DNA of 64,000 nt from Lactarius indigo (lineage: Eukaryota > Basidiomycota > Agaricomycetes > Russulales > Russulaceae), in assembly GCA_025766275.1 (NCBI GenBank), contig JAFKAC010000003.1, forward strand, positions 2,356,001-2,420,000. The letters run 5' to 3'. This document shows, piece after piece, positions 37,024 through 47,799 of the stretch. The notes beneath the pieces were generated by a model. The model worked only from the letters and a program-made list of their open reading frames with translations. It ran no database searches and was not told the origin of the DNA. Numbering within the stretch: the first letter of the stretch is position 1; each line of letters starts with the position of its first letter. The translations under genes and the position numbers were made by a program.

Positions 37024-38108
37024 TTAGTAATCATCACCATTGTACCGTCTCCTCTCAATTCCTCCCCGATTTCCTGGAACATTTCGATTCCTGCAGTGAT
37101 TGGCATAATGACCTTTCTCACCGCACTAAAATTAACATTCAGCGCCTTTTCTCGATCACGAAAAAAAGAGTGATATACCTTGAAACAGAGCACCTCGTCG
37201 AGGTTGCGGCGCGGACCTGGTTGTCCGAGACCGTGTGGTGGTGCGTTTCCGGAGGCACCTCTGTCAAAGTCGGCGTACCGACCATAACCCGGAGGTGGAG
37301 GTCCAAGCTCTCGCTGCGACGGCGGCTCAGGGTGTTCGTAAGCTTTTGGAGGTGGAAGCGATGGTTTTGGACTGCACATAACTAGAGTCAGAATGGACAG
37401 CTATCGATACAGAAACAGCGAGTAGTCAACTTACTGGCCCTTGGGGCAATCAGGGACCTAAGGGGCAGTATCCCGTGAGGTACAACTGACATGCCACACG
37501 CCGAACGTGTTTGCGTGGGCATGTAGGACCTACGGAGCGTCAGAGGCCATCGTTGTGTAGAGAATAAAAGAACGTACCGAGCTTGCAGAATCCACGTTTG
37601 TAGTCGGGACATTCGACTTTCCGCTCCTTCGGGTGCGCATACAAGCACTCGTCACCAGCGGAGCAGTATCCGTACTTGGCGAACCACCAACACTCTGGCA
37701 TGCGCCTGAGGTTGTACTCGTGGAGGAACTCACAAGCATCTCCTTTCTTACAAAGCCCCCTAAGCCAATGCTTACAGACAGTGGCAAGTCGCTCCCTGTC
37801 TCGAGGATGAGTTGGCAGCTGTTTTGGTGGTTGGAAATTCAAAGTAGACGGGACGGTATGGCGTAGAAGACAGCGAAGAGGGCCAAGCGGGCACCCCGCC
37901 GGCGTCAAGTTCAGACGACAAATTTGATCGTCTTATGGAGGTTGTACGTCAATGATGAGGCAAACAGCTAGAGTGCTTGGGCCACACCTTTATCGAGCCT
38001 TATATTGAGTTCATTCTTGATATAAAGTTCCTCAGGGAAATTGTTTTGATGAAACTGAGGGTAGACGGTGTCTCTCAATGCAGACGGTCCCAGCAAAGGG
38101 TTGGTCAT
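37024..38108 (-). CDS. YTH1: mRNA 3'-end processing factor Yth1/CPSF30
   Basis: Start MTNPLLGPSALRDTVYPQFH at 38108. CCCH zinc fingers follow in order: VCKHWLRGLCKKGDACEFLH, CWWFAKYGYCSAGDECLYAH, CPDYKRGFCKLG continuing with PTCPRKHV, and CQLYLTGYCPLGPDCPKGH. A Pro-rich linker and a C-terminal CCHC zinc knuckle, CFKCGEKGHYANHC, precede a basic tail ending RRRYNGDDY at 37024. The protein recognises the AAUAAA poly(A) signal inside CPF/CPSF in the nucleus. The knuckle is present in vertebrate CPSF30 and many fungal forms but absent from budding yeast Yth1. An extra G (plus strand 37453-37455) puts the fourth finger out of frame at GPDCPKG. Introns are GT-AG and short. Confidence 0.92.
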
Positions 38109-38217
38109 GTTCAATTTTGAGAAAAAGTGTAAGCGTAAGTTAGTTCAGAGCTCAGACCCAAGTCGTTAGTAGTGGGCAGGTGACCACGAATGAAATGACT
38201 AATCAATGGGAAAGCTT

Positions 38218-38870
38218 AGTCAGATTGCCGAAGGATCCCCGGCCGATGTCATTGATAGTAATCTGACTTTGCCAGTGCGCGCCGATAGTGACATTCGACA
38301 CTTCAGACCGCCTGAAGGAGAGCACGGGTTCTATCTAAGTGGCAATACAAGTAGTCTGTCCACGCACAAAAATAGAAAGATCGATGCGGGTCTCATTCGC
38401 CGGCAACCCAGATATTACTCGGGTGATGAAGATATGTGTTCACGGGATCCACATTAGGAGTTCACCTTCACTACCACATATCCATCCCTCGTTGTTGATC
38501 ATTGGTCACGGAGTGGTCAGTGAATTCCCTGTCGTGGCATTCAAGTTCAACATACGAATCGACTCATATCCTGATGAGACAATGCGCTGGTCATCTGGCG
38601 AGAATGCCACAGACCTGGCCCAAGACGTGTATCGCTGGACCCTCATACGTATCCGGATTGGAAGCGGCCGGTGTATTGGCAATCGAGTAGTTGTAGGCAC
38701 TGTCTGGGGACACGTCAAAGATGCAAAAATATCTCATCATTCGCCAAGAGTTACAGAGTTACCATCATTAATGCAAATACTCCATTGCTATTCGAGTCTT
38801 CGAGTCTCCATGTCAAGTCCTTCTAGATTTTCACCACGGCCGCCGCCCTGTTCGCCCAGCTGATCCCAGA
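38218..38870 (-). pseudogene. Decayed 3' end of a WD40/NLR gene
   Basis: The minus strand has scattered similarity to the last WD40 repeat and tail of the NLR at 40958-46147: SWARSVAFSPDDQRIVSSGY then ESIRMLN near 38530-38620, NNEGWICGS-like traces, and a tail VISGLPANETRIDLSIFVRG with QTTCIAT. The intact NLR has SAVGSVAFSPDGQRIASGSS, RTIRMLN, and TRLDLSSFVHGQGW. Frames change several times and stops interrupt the match. It is a remnant of a tandem duplicate in the same orientation. Confidence 0.75.
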
Positions 38871-39960
38871 AGGATGGTGCAATAAAGGGCGAATTACGCT
38901 ACGCTGTCGCCCTCCACAGCAGCATAGTCAACACATTGCAAGTTCGTCTCAAAAGAAGTACTGTACTAGTGATGTTGTCGTCACCTGAGCACAACTAGAA
39001 GCAGTGAGAATTCTCCAACGCATGACAGACTTCCTGAATGACGAATATGCGCCTGAATCAAATAGTAGCCCGGGGTGGGAGTCATAGTTCTTGCTAGAAT
39101 TGAATAGCTGCTTGTACCACCCACGCAACTCAACACAGTCATGACTGTGGTACGATTTGGCGAGAAACTAGAACTGCCCTTCGGATTTTAACGATAGGTG
39201 ACCGAGTGGCTACTCAGATGAGAGGTCGGTGTGACAAGGGTGTATGGGAAACACGAACTTTTCAAGAGTATCAATCACGCTAGCGGCTGCACGATATTTG
39301 GCCAGTGGATCACTGAACACCACCCAGGGATAGGTGAAGTATGAGGGGATAGGAACTGGATAGAAACGTCAGCGAAGACTGTGCTAGAGACCCAGAAGTG
39401 GCATAGTACAGCAACGCGAACGATGACTCTGGCACGCTTTGTGTTTCGCTGCGTTTCTCACAGATAGATGTGGAGTCCCTCCCAAGCGATGAGTTGTGCG
39501 GGATCGGGAAAGACGTTGTGGCACGAGCCGCACGTTCCCTCTACCGCTCCCAAGAAACAATTTCTCGTTAATAACTGGAAGAATAGGTGAGGACATTCTC
39601 AAGGCAAGCTACTGCATGGATGTAAAATCGAGAAGACGAATCCGTACAGTCGCGTCCAGATCTTGGTGAGCACAGCCACACCGGCCCACCAGGCCAACAC
39701 ACCACTGCACGATTACCTACTGGCAGCCACTGCTCGACCTGAGTATCCTCTTCTGCCTTTCTGCGCTTCGTAAATCCTTTCCAAAACAACAGTCAAAGAA
39801 CAGGTCGTCCACGGTCAGGTTAACCTCTGTCTGCCTTGTGCGGTGTCTCGACAAATCTGTCAATGAGGCCAACTGGGGCTTAAACTGGGGTACGGGACGC
39901 AGTTGGCTCAAACCGGAGAGAACTACAGGTGCGCCCCTCGTTCGGCCCTATCTGGTACTC
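38871..39960. other. Degenerate intergenic sequence
   Basis: About 1.1 kb with no recognised gene. Short minus-strand frames around 39400-39900 include hydrophobic pieces (for example LYGFVFSILHPC) spread over different frames, compatible with a decayed gene of unknown family. Confidence 0.25.
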
Positions 39961-40696
39961 AGCGTGCAGCTTGTAGCTAATTGAAGCACGCCCGAAAATT
40001 GCTGGGGAACGTGGAGCTCGACAATGATATTTAACCTGCAGGGTTTGTGCTCTTCACCACATTCTCGAAATCCAAACACAAGGGGACTTTGGCACCGACC
40101 AGGTGAATGTGCAGAAAGCTTGGGAAGTGCCTCGCGGACATCCCCGGCCTGCTAGACAGGCTGGACGCCTCTATGCTATCACGAGCAAGGTGGGTCGCTA
40201 TATGTATGCTAGAGTTCCTTTTTACCAGATCGCCCCTGAGTGCTCAGCGCTGAGCCTTCGCATCTAGAGCCGTTCCTTCCTACTATGTCACGCCTGTCCC
40301 CGTCCGTCACTCGAAAACCCGAGCAGCCAACGGTCTAATGCCTTGCACCACCCCCACACGTCACGTCGGGTCTTCTCTCACTGGAGGCGCGGAGGCCTCC
40401 GCAGCCGCAGCGGATGTCGACTTGCTCCTTGGCTCGGCGGGAGTCGGGAGCCGTCTACAACCGGCGCGCGCAAGACGGGGGGCGACGTGGCGGAACGCGG
40501 AGCACTTTTCCGGCGCGCTGGCGGCGGATCAGGGGGTGCTGCATGCTGCAGAGAAGGTGGGCGCGAACCTAGATGTGATATAGCGGGAGTGGATCGCCGC
40601 AGGAAGGCACTCGGAACGACGTGTCTGACGATATCGAGCGTCGTCGTCGTGGTGATTGCATTTTTAGTCATGTTTTTTGTCATTAGGTTCACATGA
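39961..40696 (+). pseudogene. Use1-like SNARE gene, degenerate
   Basis: The 3' part encodes NAEHFSGALAADQGVLHAAE and KVGANLDVI, then after a stop and a change of frame RRKALGTTCLTISSVVVVVI and AFLVMFFVIRFT before a stop at 40696. This is the SNARE motif plus C-terminal membrane anchor of Use1-type SNAREs, which act in Golgi-to-ER retrieval. A possible upstream trace is LKHARKLLGNVELDN near 39980-40020. The part between 40330 and 40500 is very GC-rich, reads poorly and has no clear exon. With a stop before the anchor and no intact N-terminus it is called degenerate; if the indels are sequence errors, it might be the real gene. Confidence 0.5.
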
Positions 40697-40957
40697 GAGG
40701 CAATGGGGGATGGCCGTTGGCGTCGTGACGAACTCTTGGATTGACCAGTTAATTTTTTCGGTTATTGCGTGTGTCGGTGAGCTCCACAAGCTCACGTAAC
40801 CTGGTGGAAAAGCGTGTACACCTTGCCAGTGCCTGACTCTCACTGAGTTGTCGGCATGTACTGCACCCGAGTCAATGAGCTATTATCAACTTGAAGCTCG
40901 TCGCATTACACTCCAGATCGCGTAAAGAAAATCTACAGATTACTGTAGCAGTTCTAT

Positions 40958-43900
40958 CTAGGTATCAACACAAGTGGCCCAACCTTGCCCATGTACAAAA
41001 CTCGAAAGATCGAGACGGGTTTCATATTCGCCGACAACCCAGATATTACTTGGGCGATGAAGATGTGCCCTATGTGGTGGCGGGATCCACACTAGGAGTT
41101 CACCTTTACTACTGCATATCCACCCCTCCTCGTTGATAATGGAGTGGTTGGTGAAGTCGACGTGGCTTGTAGTTTTCGTATTTTCTGTCATAGCATTCAA
41201 CATACGAATTGTCCGATCGCTCGATCCTGAGGCGATGCGTTGGCCATCTGGCGAGAACGCCACAGACCCGACCGCAGACGTGTGACCAGTAAATGGGCCC
41301 ACCTCTGTCTCTCCCGTGGTGGCGTTCCACACACGAATTGTTCGATCGTCCGAGCCTGAGACGAGGCGCTGGCCATCTGGCGAGAATGTCACAGACCTGA
41401 TCGAATCTGTGTGACCAGTAAATGGGCCCGCCTCTGTCTCTCCCGTGGTGGCATTCCACACACGAATTGTTCGATCGTTTGAGCCTGAGACGATGCGCTG
41501 GCCATCTTGTGAGAATGCCACAGACGTGACCGACAACGTGTGACCAGTAAATGGGCCCGCCTCTGTCTCTCCCGTGGTGGCGTTCCACACACGAATTGTT
41601 CGATCGTCCGAGCCTGAGATGATGCGTTGGCCATCTGGAGAGAATGCCACAGACCTGACCCAAGATGTGTGACCAGTAAATGGGCCCGCCTCTATCTCTC
41701 CCGTGGTGGCGTTCCACACACGAATTGTTTCATCATGCGAGCCTGAGACGATGCGCTGGCCATCTGGCGAGAATGCCACAGACCTGATCAAATCCGTGTG
41801 ACCAGTAAATGGGACCGCCTCTGTCTCTCCCGTGGTGGCGTTCCACACACGAATTGTTCGATCGTCCGAGCCTGAGACGAGGCGCTGGCCATCTGGCGAG
41901 AATGTCACAGACCTGATCGAATCCATGTGACCAGTAAATGGGCCCGCCTCTGTCTCTCCCGTGGTGGCGTTCCACACACGAATTGTTTCATCGTCCGAGC
42001 CTGAGACGATGCGCTGGCCATCTTGTGAGAATGCCACAGACCTGACCGAATCCGTGTGACCAGTAAATGGGCCCACCTCTATCTCTCCCGTGGTGGTGTT
42101 CCACACACGAACTGTTTCATCGTGTGAGCCTGAGATGATGCGCTGGCCATCTGGCGAGAATGCCACAGACGTGACCCAAGACGTGTGACCAGTAAATGGG
42201 CCCGCCTCTGTCTCTCCCGTGGTGGCGTTCCACACACGGATTGTTTCATCGTTCGAGCCTGAGACGATGCGCTGGCCATCTGGCGAGAATGCCACAGACG
42301 TGACCGACAATGTGTGACCAATAAATGGCCCCGCCTCTGTCTCTCCCGTGGTTGCGTTCCATACACGAATTGTTCGATCGTCCGAGCCTGAGACGAGGCG
42401 CTGGCCATCTGGAGAGAATGCCACAGACCTGACCCAAGATGTGTGACCAGTAAATGGGCCCGCCTCTGTCTCTCCCGTGGTGGCGTTCCACACACGAATT
42501 GTTTCATCGTTTGAGCCTGAGACGATGCGCCGGCCATCTGGTGAGAATGCCACAGACGTGACCGACAACGTGTGACCAGTAAATGGGCCCGCCTCTGTCT
42601 CTCCCGTGGTGGCGTTCCACACACGAATTGTTCGATCGTCCGAGCCTGAGACAATGCGCTGGCCATCAGGTGAGATTGCAATGGACAAAACACCACCCCC
42701 AACGTTTTGAATCACCATTTCCGATGACGGCCAGTAAGGTAGTCGCCCACGTTCCACGCGTAATATTCTGGGAAATAAGCTGGAATAATGCGCAGAGACA
42801 GGAGAACGAGACGGCGCAAATGGCAGAGCGGAAAGATAGACATGTGGAGCACTCTTTGCCATGATCATCCCGAAATTCCGTATAAATACAGAAGCGTCAT
42901 TGACGAACGACCTAAATTTCTCTAGCTCTGTTTGAGAAACCTGTTGCGATCGTAGCTATTAGTTGTTCGCCTTCCTCATCGAATCAACGTACTCACACCT
43001 TGAGCAGAGGCCAACCACACCTCCAGAGCCGAGCACGCTGCGGAAGCAAGACCCAGATTGCTTGTCAAGCTAAGGGCCTCCAACCAAAACAGAAGTTTCT
43101 TCTCAAAGAAAGTTCGAAGTTTTCGAAACAAGTCATTTTCGAAAGCGGTATGTTTTATATGATCGCCCCAGAAACGGCATGCGTACAACAGAGCAGGTGG
43201 GACGTATTTATCAACGCGGGAGTTAAGGTCTGTGACATCCTTGTTGGCAAGATACGATGTTTCGAGATAGCATATGTTGAATTTGAGGTCATTGAGCAGT
43301 AGACCAAGACACGAATGGGCCAACTGACTGTGAGCGTCTTGAAGGCTTACACAAAAATTACCGCTCTTCTCTTTATTTATGAGAAAGTCGCGGAATGACG
43401 TATGGAGAGGAATGATGGGAAGGTTTTGATCGGCTGAATTGACATTACTTAACAACGAGCCGAGGCGACGGAGCAGTCTAACAATGGCGTCACGGTTGTC
43501 CCTGGCATTGTCTGAGGCATGTTTTCGCAGAATAGTCAGGGAGCAGATAGTAAGCGGTTCGATTGAAGTAATGAGCTGTCCTCCGACAGAGCGAAAGAGT
43601 GACCGTGATGCTGGGTGTACGAAGTATCCTTCAAGGACTTGTTTGTATAAGTCGTCCAAAGGATCTTGTCCATAGTGATCTGTTGTAAGTCGTAAAAGAT
43701 GCTCGATGCAGTTTTGCTTATCCAAGCCAAAGAAATCGGGAGGGTCTAAGATGTATCCACATGCGACCGCTGCCCACTGAAACACACCCTCTGCCCTTGT
43801 TGCCAGCGCATGACCATACTTTTCGAATTCATTTGAAGGGAGCCTCTCCTGGAGAAATGCTCGGATGTCGTCATTAGCTGTAGCGGCCAAAACTGGATCG

Positions 43901-46147
43901 TTCATGTATTTGACTTTGACAGATGGTGCTTCAACGAACGCAGACTCGATGCCGTCCTCTGGTCTTGAGGTAATGAGTACACGGAAGTTCGATGGGAGTC
44001 TCATAAGTTCTTTAGCGAGAAATGTGTGTAATCCGGTTCTGCCGGTTGTATCCCCACTCTCGTCCAGCGCGTCGATTACAACAAGAATAGGACCAATAGA
44101 GCCGAAGATGGACAGGTCTTTGAGTGGTTCCAGGATAAGGGATTCAAACCAAGTACGGTAGTCACTGCTTCCGAGTCGAAGGGAGGAGTTTCCCTTTACG
44201 ACCCTTCCAAGAGCGGCTTTAAATGGGGGATAGAGATCGGAGAGATCGCGAGCGAGAGTCGTGAAGAGAAGGTGGGCCTCTGGTTTGGATTGCTCCTTCC
44301 GCAAAAAGATAAAAGACGACGTAAGAAGGTGCATTTTATCGAAGCGATGTGCGATCTCATGCGCAATGGATGACTTTCCCGTGCCTGCTTGCCCGAAAAG
44401 AACGAGACTACGCTCAGAAGAGGGGTCGTTCACCCAATTGATAATAAAGTCCAGGAAAGCGGTGCGTGTCCCCATAAGACAACCCTTGTCGGGTGTGAAC
44501 CGCGAGCCTGTCGCATATGGGATTTCTCTGATTATTGTATCCAGCTCTATGACAACTATCAGCTCGATAATTCACAAACCATCAGATTACGCACCGAGGT
44601 CTGAAACTTGGTTCAACACCCGATCCACCTTTTCTGAAATTATTCCCAAGTCATTGAGAATTTGTAAAGCAGTTTTCTCTGTGGTGACGATAGCTTGATT
44701 CAAAAATGCGCTTCGATGCCTGACGAGGGCAGCGGACAAATCCTCAATTGTTTTATCGGCTCTGCCGCCAATATTCTTCAACGTCCGCTTCCCTGAAAAA
44801 TGCACGTTAACACTGACCGAGATATGGGTGAAGACAGTAACGTACAAAATTCCGAGTCCTTTGCATACGATTGGATAAAGACTCCGCAACTACAGACATC
44901 CCGCAGCATGACAGTAAGAATTTGGGCCTGCTTGGAGCCGGGCTTAATGAATTTCAAAGTTTCTTCGTGGTCTGCCAAATCAAACACGTCGTGCATGGCT
45001 TCAAGTAGGGCCAGGGCTTTGCCATCACGTTGATATTGTTCTATGAGTGTCTAGCATCCAAACAAACCCATCATAAGTATTTTCTTCCCATAACTACGCA
45101 AATAGATGTACCTTGGGGATTGCTGAAACCAGTCCATATGCTATCTGTGCAAACGGGTGAAGCTGAGAGTGAAAGTTGGCTCAGTTGACGCCAGGCCAAA
45201 TCGATTTTGCACGCACATCCATAATTGGGCTTAACGTATCCATTACCCACTTGATTCTCCCGACGGCCTTTTCCCATGTATCCGATCCGTCAATCAGCTT
45301 CGTGGATTCATCAGCGCGACGGAGAGCAATCCGAGCCTCAGTAGGCAACATGTTTGCCTGACCATGTGGCGTTGGAAAGGCCATGATTGCTGACACAGCG
45401 GTTGTCAAGTAGAGTGTGACTGGCTCTGTCGACTGTCCAGCTTGCCTATCGCCATTGTTGAGAGCAAAGGGAACATCTGCGCAAGACGTTCGGCCACGTT
45501 GGACGAACGTGAAATCGAAACCAAAGACGAACCACTTTGTGACGCAACAGGTATCGATATCTCACGCGTTCCGAGAAGGATATTGGGGCGTGCTGACCGC
45601 TTTGCATAAAGACTGAGTGTTAGATGTGAAAACTCATGCGTGGAACTGAGCAAAACTTTTAGTCGAAAAAACAAGATTACAAAAGGAATCTCCTACAAAG
45701 CCTCAAGCCTCTGGTTCCATTGCACCATTTGTCCATCAATCTGAACGCTTTTTGTCTTCTTCACTGCCCCACTACTAGCCACAGTGACAAAATACCGCCT
45801 CTTCAGGCCAAAATGTTTCTTGATATGGGGAACATTGTGTGCTCGGATGACTGACAAATAAATTAAATACTTATCAAAACATCAACGAGTTAGGCATACC
45901 AGTCACTTCAACACGTAATTGGGGTGGGCTTCCTTGCAAATCGGAGATTTGAGTGCTGTATAAGGACATATTTTTACCGAGATTTGATACATAAACAAAG
46001 GAACTGACGCACCCTCTTATTGCGATTTGTGATGCCGAAGGACCCGGGCTGGAATAGTGTGTCAATCAAATTTGTCACAGGTCAATGACCAATTACGCAC
46101 GAATTCAAGAACATTTGCCGGTGTTCCATATCTCGTGCAGCGGCCAT
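40958..46147 (-). CDS. NLR-type STAND protein: C2-like, helical, NACHT, twelve WD40 repeats
   Basis: The gene reads minus from MAAARDMEHRQMFLNS at 46147. First comes a C2-like domain (LRVEVTGIRAHNVPHIKKHF, RRYFVTVASSGAVKKTKSVQ, LTLSLYAKRSARPNILLGT, NNGDRQAGQSTEPVTLYLTT). A helical region follows (TEARIALRRADESTKLIDGS, DTWEKAVGRIKWVMDTLSPI, DLADHEETLKFIKPGSKQAQ, RTLKNIGGRADKTIEDLSAA). The NACHT domain has Walker A FGQAGTGKSS near 44370-44400, Walker B ILVVIDALDE near 44080, and LITSRPEDG. A linker (HVYLSALPFAPSRSPV, WPSSEMVIQNVGG) leads to twelve WD40 repeats and a tail ending GQGWATCVDT. Fungal NLRs of this build control heterokaryon incompatibility or sense foreign proteins; that role is inferred. 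The frame is open through the NACHT and WD40 exons. Confidence 0.88.
41180..42715 (-). repeat. Twelve 129-bp tandem repeats encoding WD40 units
   Basis: Each unit encodes 43 residues built on SVAFSPDGQRIVSGSDDRTI and RVWNATTGETEAGPFTGHT. Units differ mainly at the first residues (LSVT, SWVR, SWVT, DSIR, DLIR, DSVR), at the N/D/H before the final acidic residue of GSxD, and at the following R or E. The last unit is more diverged (RMLNAMTEN). DNA identity between units is very high, with long identical blocks such as those around CACACACGAATTGTT. Confidence 0.93.
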
Positions 46148-47790
46148 ACCGGATACTAGAAGAATGTTAGGGTTTTGGGTGGTACTGTAAGCCCGAGGTG
46201 AGCGTAAGGTTCGAGCGTCTAGATAACTGCTCGGCACTGTCCGCATGATATGACCGAGCTGGAGATGTGCTTACCCTGGAGAGTCGGCTGTAGCGTCCTG
46301 CGAGCCCCCATTAGTTTTGCTAAGTTTCGGTGCGTACCACTCTCAAATTACTCTGACCCTGCACTCTCGTTTTCGCTCGCTCCCGTCTCAGGCTCACCGG
46401 CGCTCGCCAGCTCTCACCCATCATGGAACTGCTTGTCACTTATCTTTCTTCAGCCATTTTTTCGCTGCCTCAATACGCAAAGAAGTTTCAATGTCAACGA
46501 ATTACACGGCACTGACGGCTGGTAACCGTGTGAAAATGGAACAGCCCTGCAATTTGAGTACCTACACAAGACATCCGCGCGTCCGCACTCTAGTTCACCG
46601 GGTGACCAGAACCACCATGACTTCTTTTGCAAGCCCTTCTCCGCAATTCTCCGAGCTCCCGCACCTGCACCTGCACCACCTCTCTCCTCCCCTCTGCACT
46701 CTCTGACCACCCCACCTTTTTCTGCTAGCACTTCGCAATTCCCCTGTCTTCTTTTCCCATCTCAAACAATTCTCTGCCGAGCCTTCGACCAGAGCCAAGG
46801 ATCCCCTCTCGTCAAGATCGTCACCAGGACCACCGAGGCTGTCTGGGCTCGATCCAGGTCGATGAGGGTTCTCACCATGGACGTCGTGCACTGGTGTGCC
46901 TCTATTTCTTTCTCACTCTTACTTTTGGATTCATCTGGTTTCCTAGCGCATACCTACCTGCGTACAGGCCTGCAATTACACTGAGTCTATGTGCAGCATA
47001 TGGTACCCTCTACCTTCCCCAACGACAGTGGCAGCGGACACATCTTCATGCGCCTCACCTCCGCTCACAGGCGCCTCACTTCATGTCTTGCTTTATTCGA
47101 CGTCTCTATTCGGGTGGAGAGTATTAGTGTTCCCGCAAATGACACGTTCCTGCACTCCGGCAACCCTTGCCAATACTACAGTCTCTGATGTTGTTGGGAC
47201 GGTTGGGGCCCCCACCTGACCGTGTAGAGTACCACGATGAAAATGCAGCCACGGTAGTGCGTTTTCCGCCACTATACCTGCCACGTGTTAAGCTGGGCAC
47301 TCGTCATGTTCTCGTATTGACCCACTCGAAAAAAAAATATACCCACCAATCCCAGGTGAATACCTCCTCGGCGTGCTGTGTCTCGTATCACCTTCCGATG
47401 GTCTCGGGATACGCGATACTCCACTGCACCCTTGCCACACTCACCCCGGCTCGACTGATCCTTAGTAACACGTGTCTATTCTTTATTTTCTACACTAATG
47501 GTCAAGGCAAGGTTTGGGTTGGTTCCTATCTACGCTTATGGTATGATGAGGTCTACCAGAGTCGCGCACCTCGGACTTAGAGTGAAGGGTAGGATAAAGG
47601 ATGCCGTTCGGTCGTAAGCCAATGGTTCCTCTCATGTGGGCAATGTTCGAGTCGAACTTGAACTACCGACAGCGAAATGTGGCGTTGAAAAGCTGTGAGA
47701 TTCCGTTATTCCTTGCTCTGAGCGAGTCATCGTACAGTAAACGCGTAAACACGGACAAACCGAATCTGGCTCAAGCCTGAGGTGACTCTG
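46148..47790. other. Region upstream of the NLR without a recognised gene
   Basis: About 1.6 kb. A plus-strand frame from roughly 46490 to 46980 is open and Ser/Pro-rich (for example FSAILRAPAPAPAPPLSSPL), and another short frame ends HSGNPCQYYSL near 47187, but no domain or family is seen. An A run lies at 47331-47337. Probably promoter plus non-functional sequence. Confidence 0.25.
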
Positions 47791-47799
47791 TCGCGCAGA

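Noticed and set aside
41109..42702. Long minus-strand frames in other phases over the WD40 array (reading for example RWPAHRLRLERSNNSCVERH)
   Set aside because: They are shadows created by the repeats of the true frame.
41180..42715. Regular repeats that could suggest a CRISPR-like or satellite array
   Set aside because: The period is 129 bases with no spacers, and every unit is in frame and encodes a WD40 blade.
45400..45600. Apparent frameshift in the NLR C2-like domain
   Set aside because: A GT-AG intron from the GTGAGA following the GGAACGC codons to the CGCAG before ATGTTCCC restores the frame (LLGTHVPFALNNGDRQAGQS), so no error is needed.
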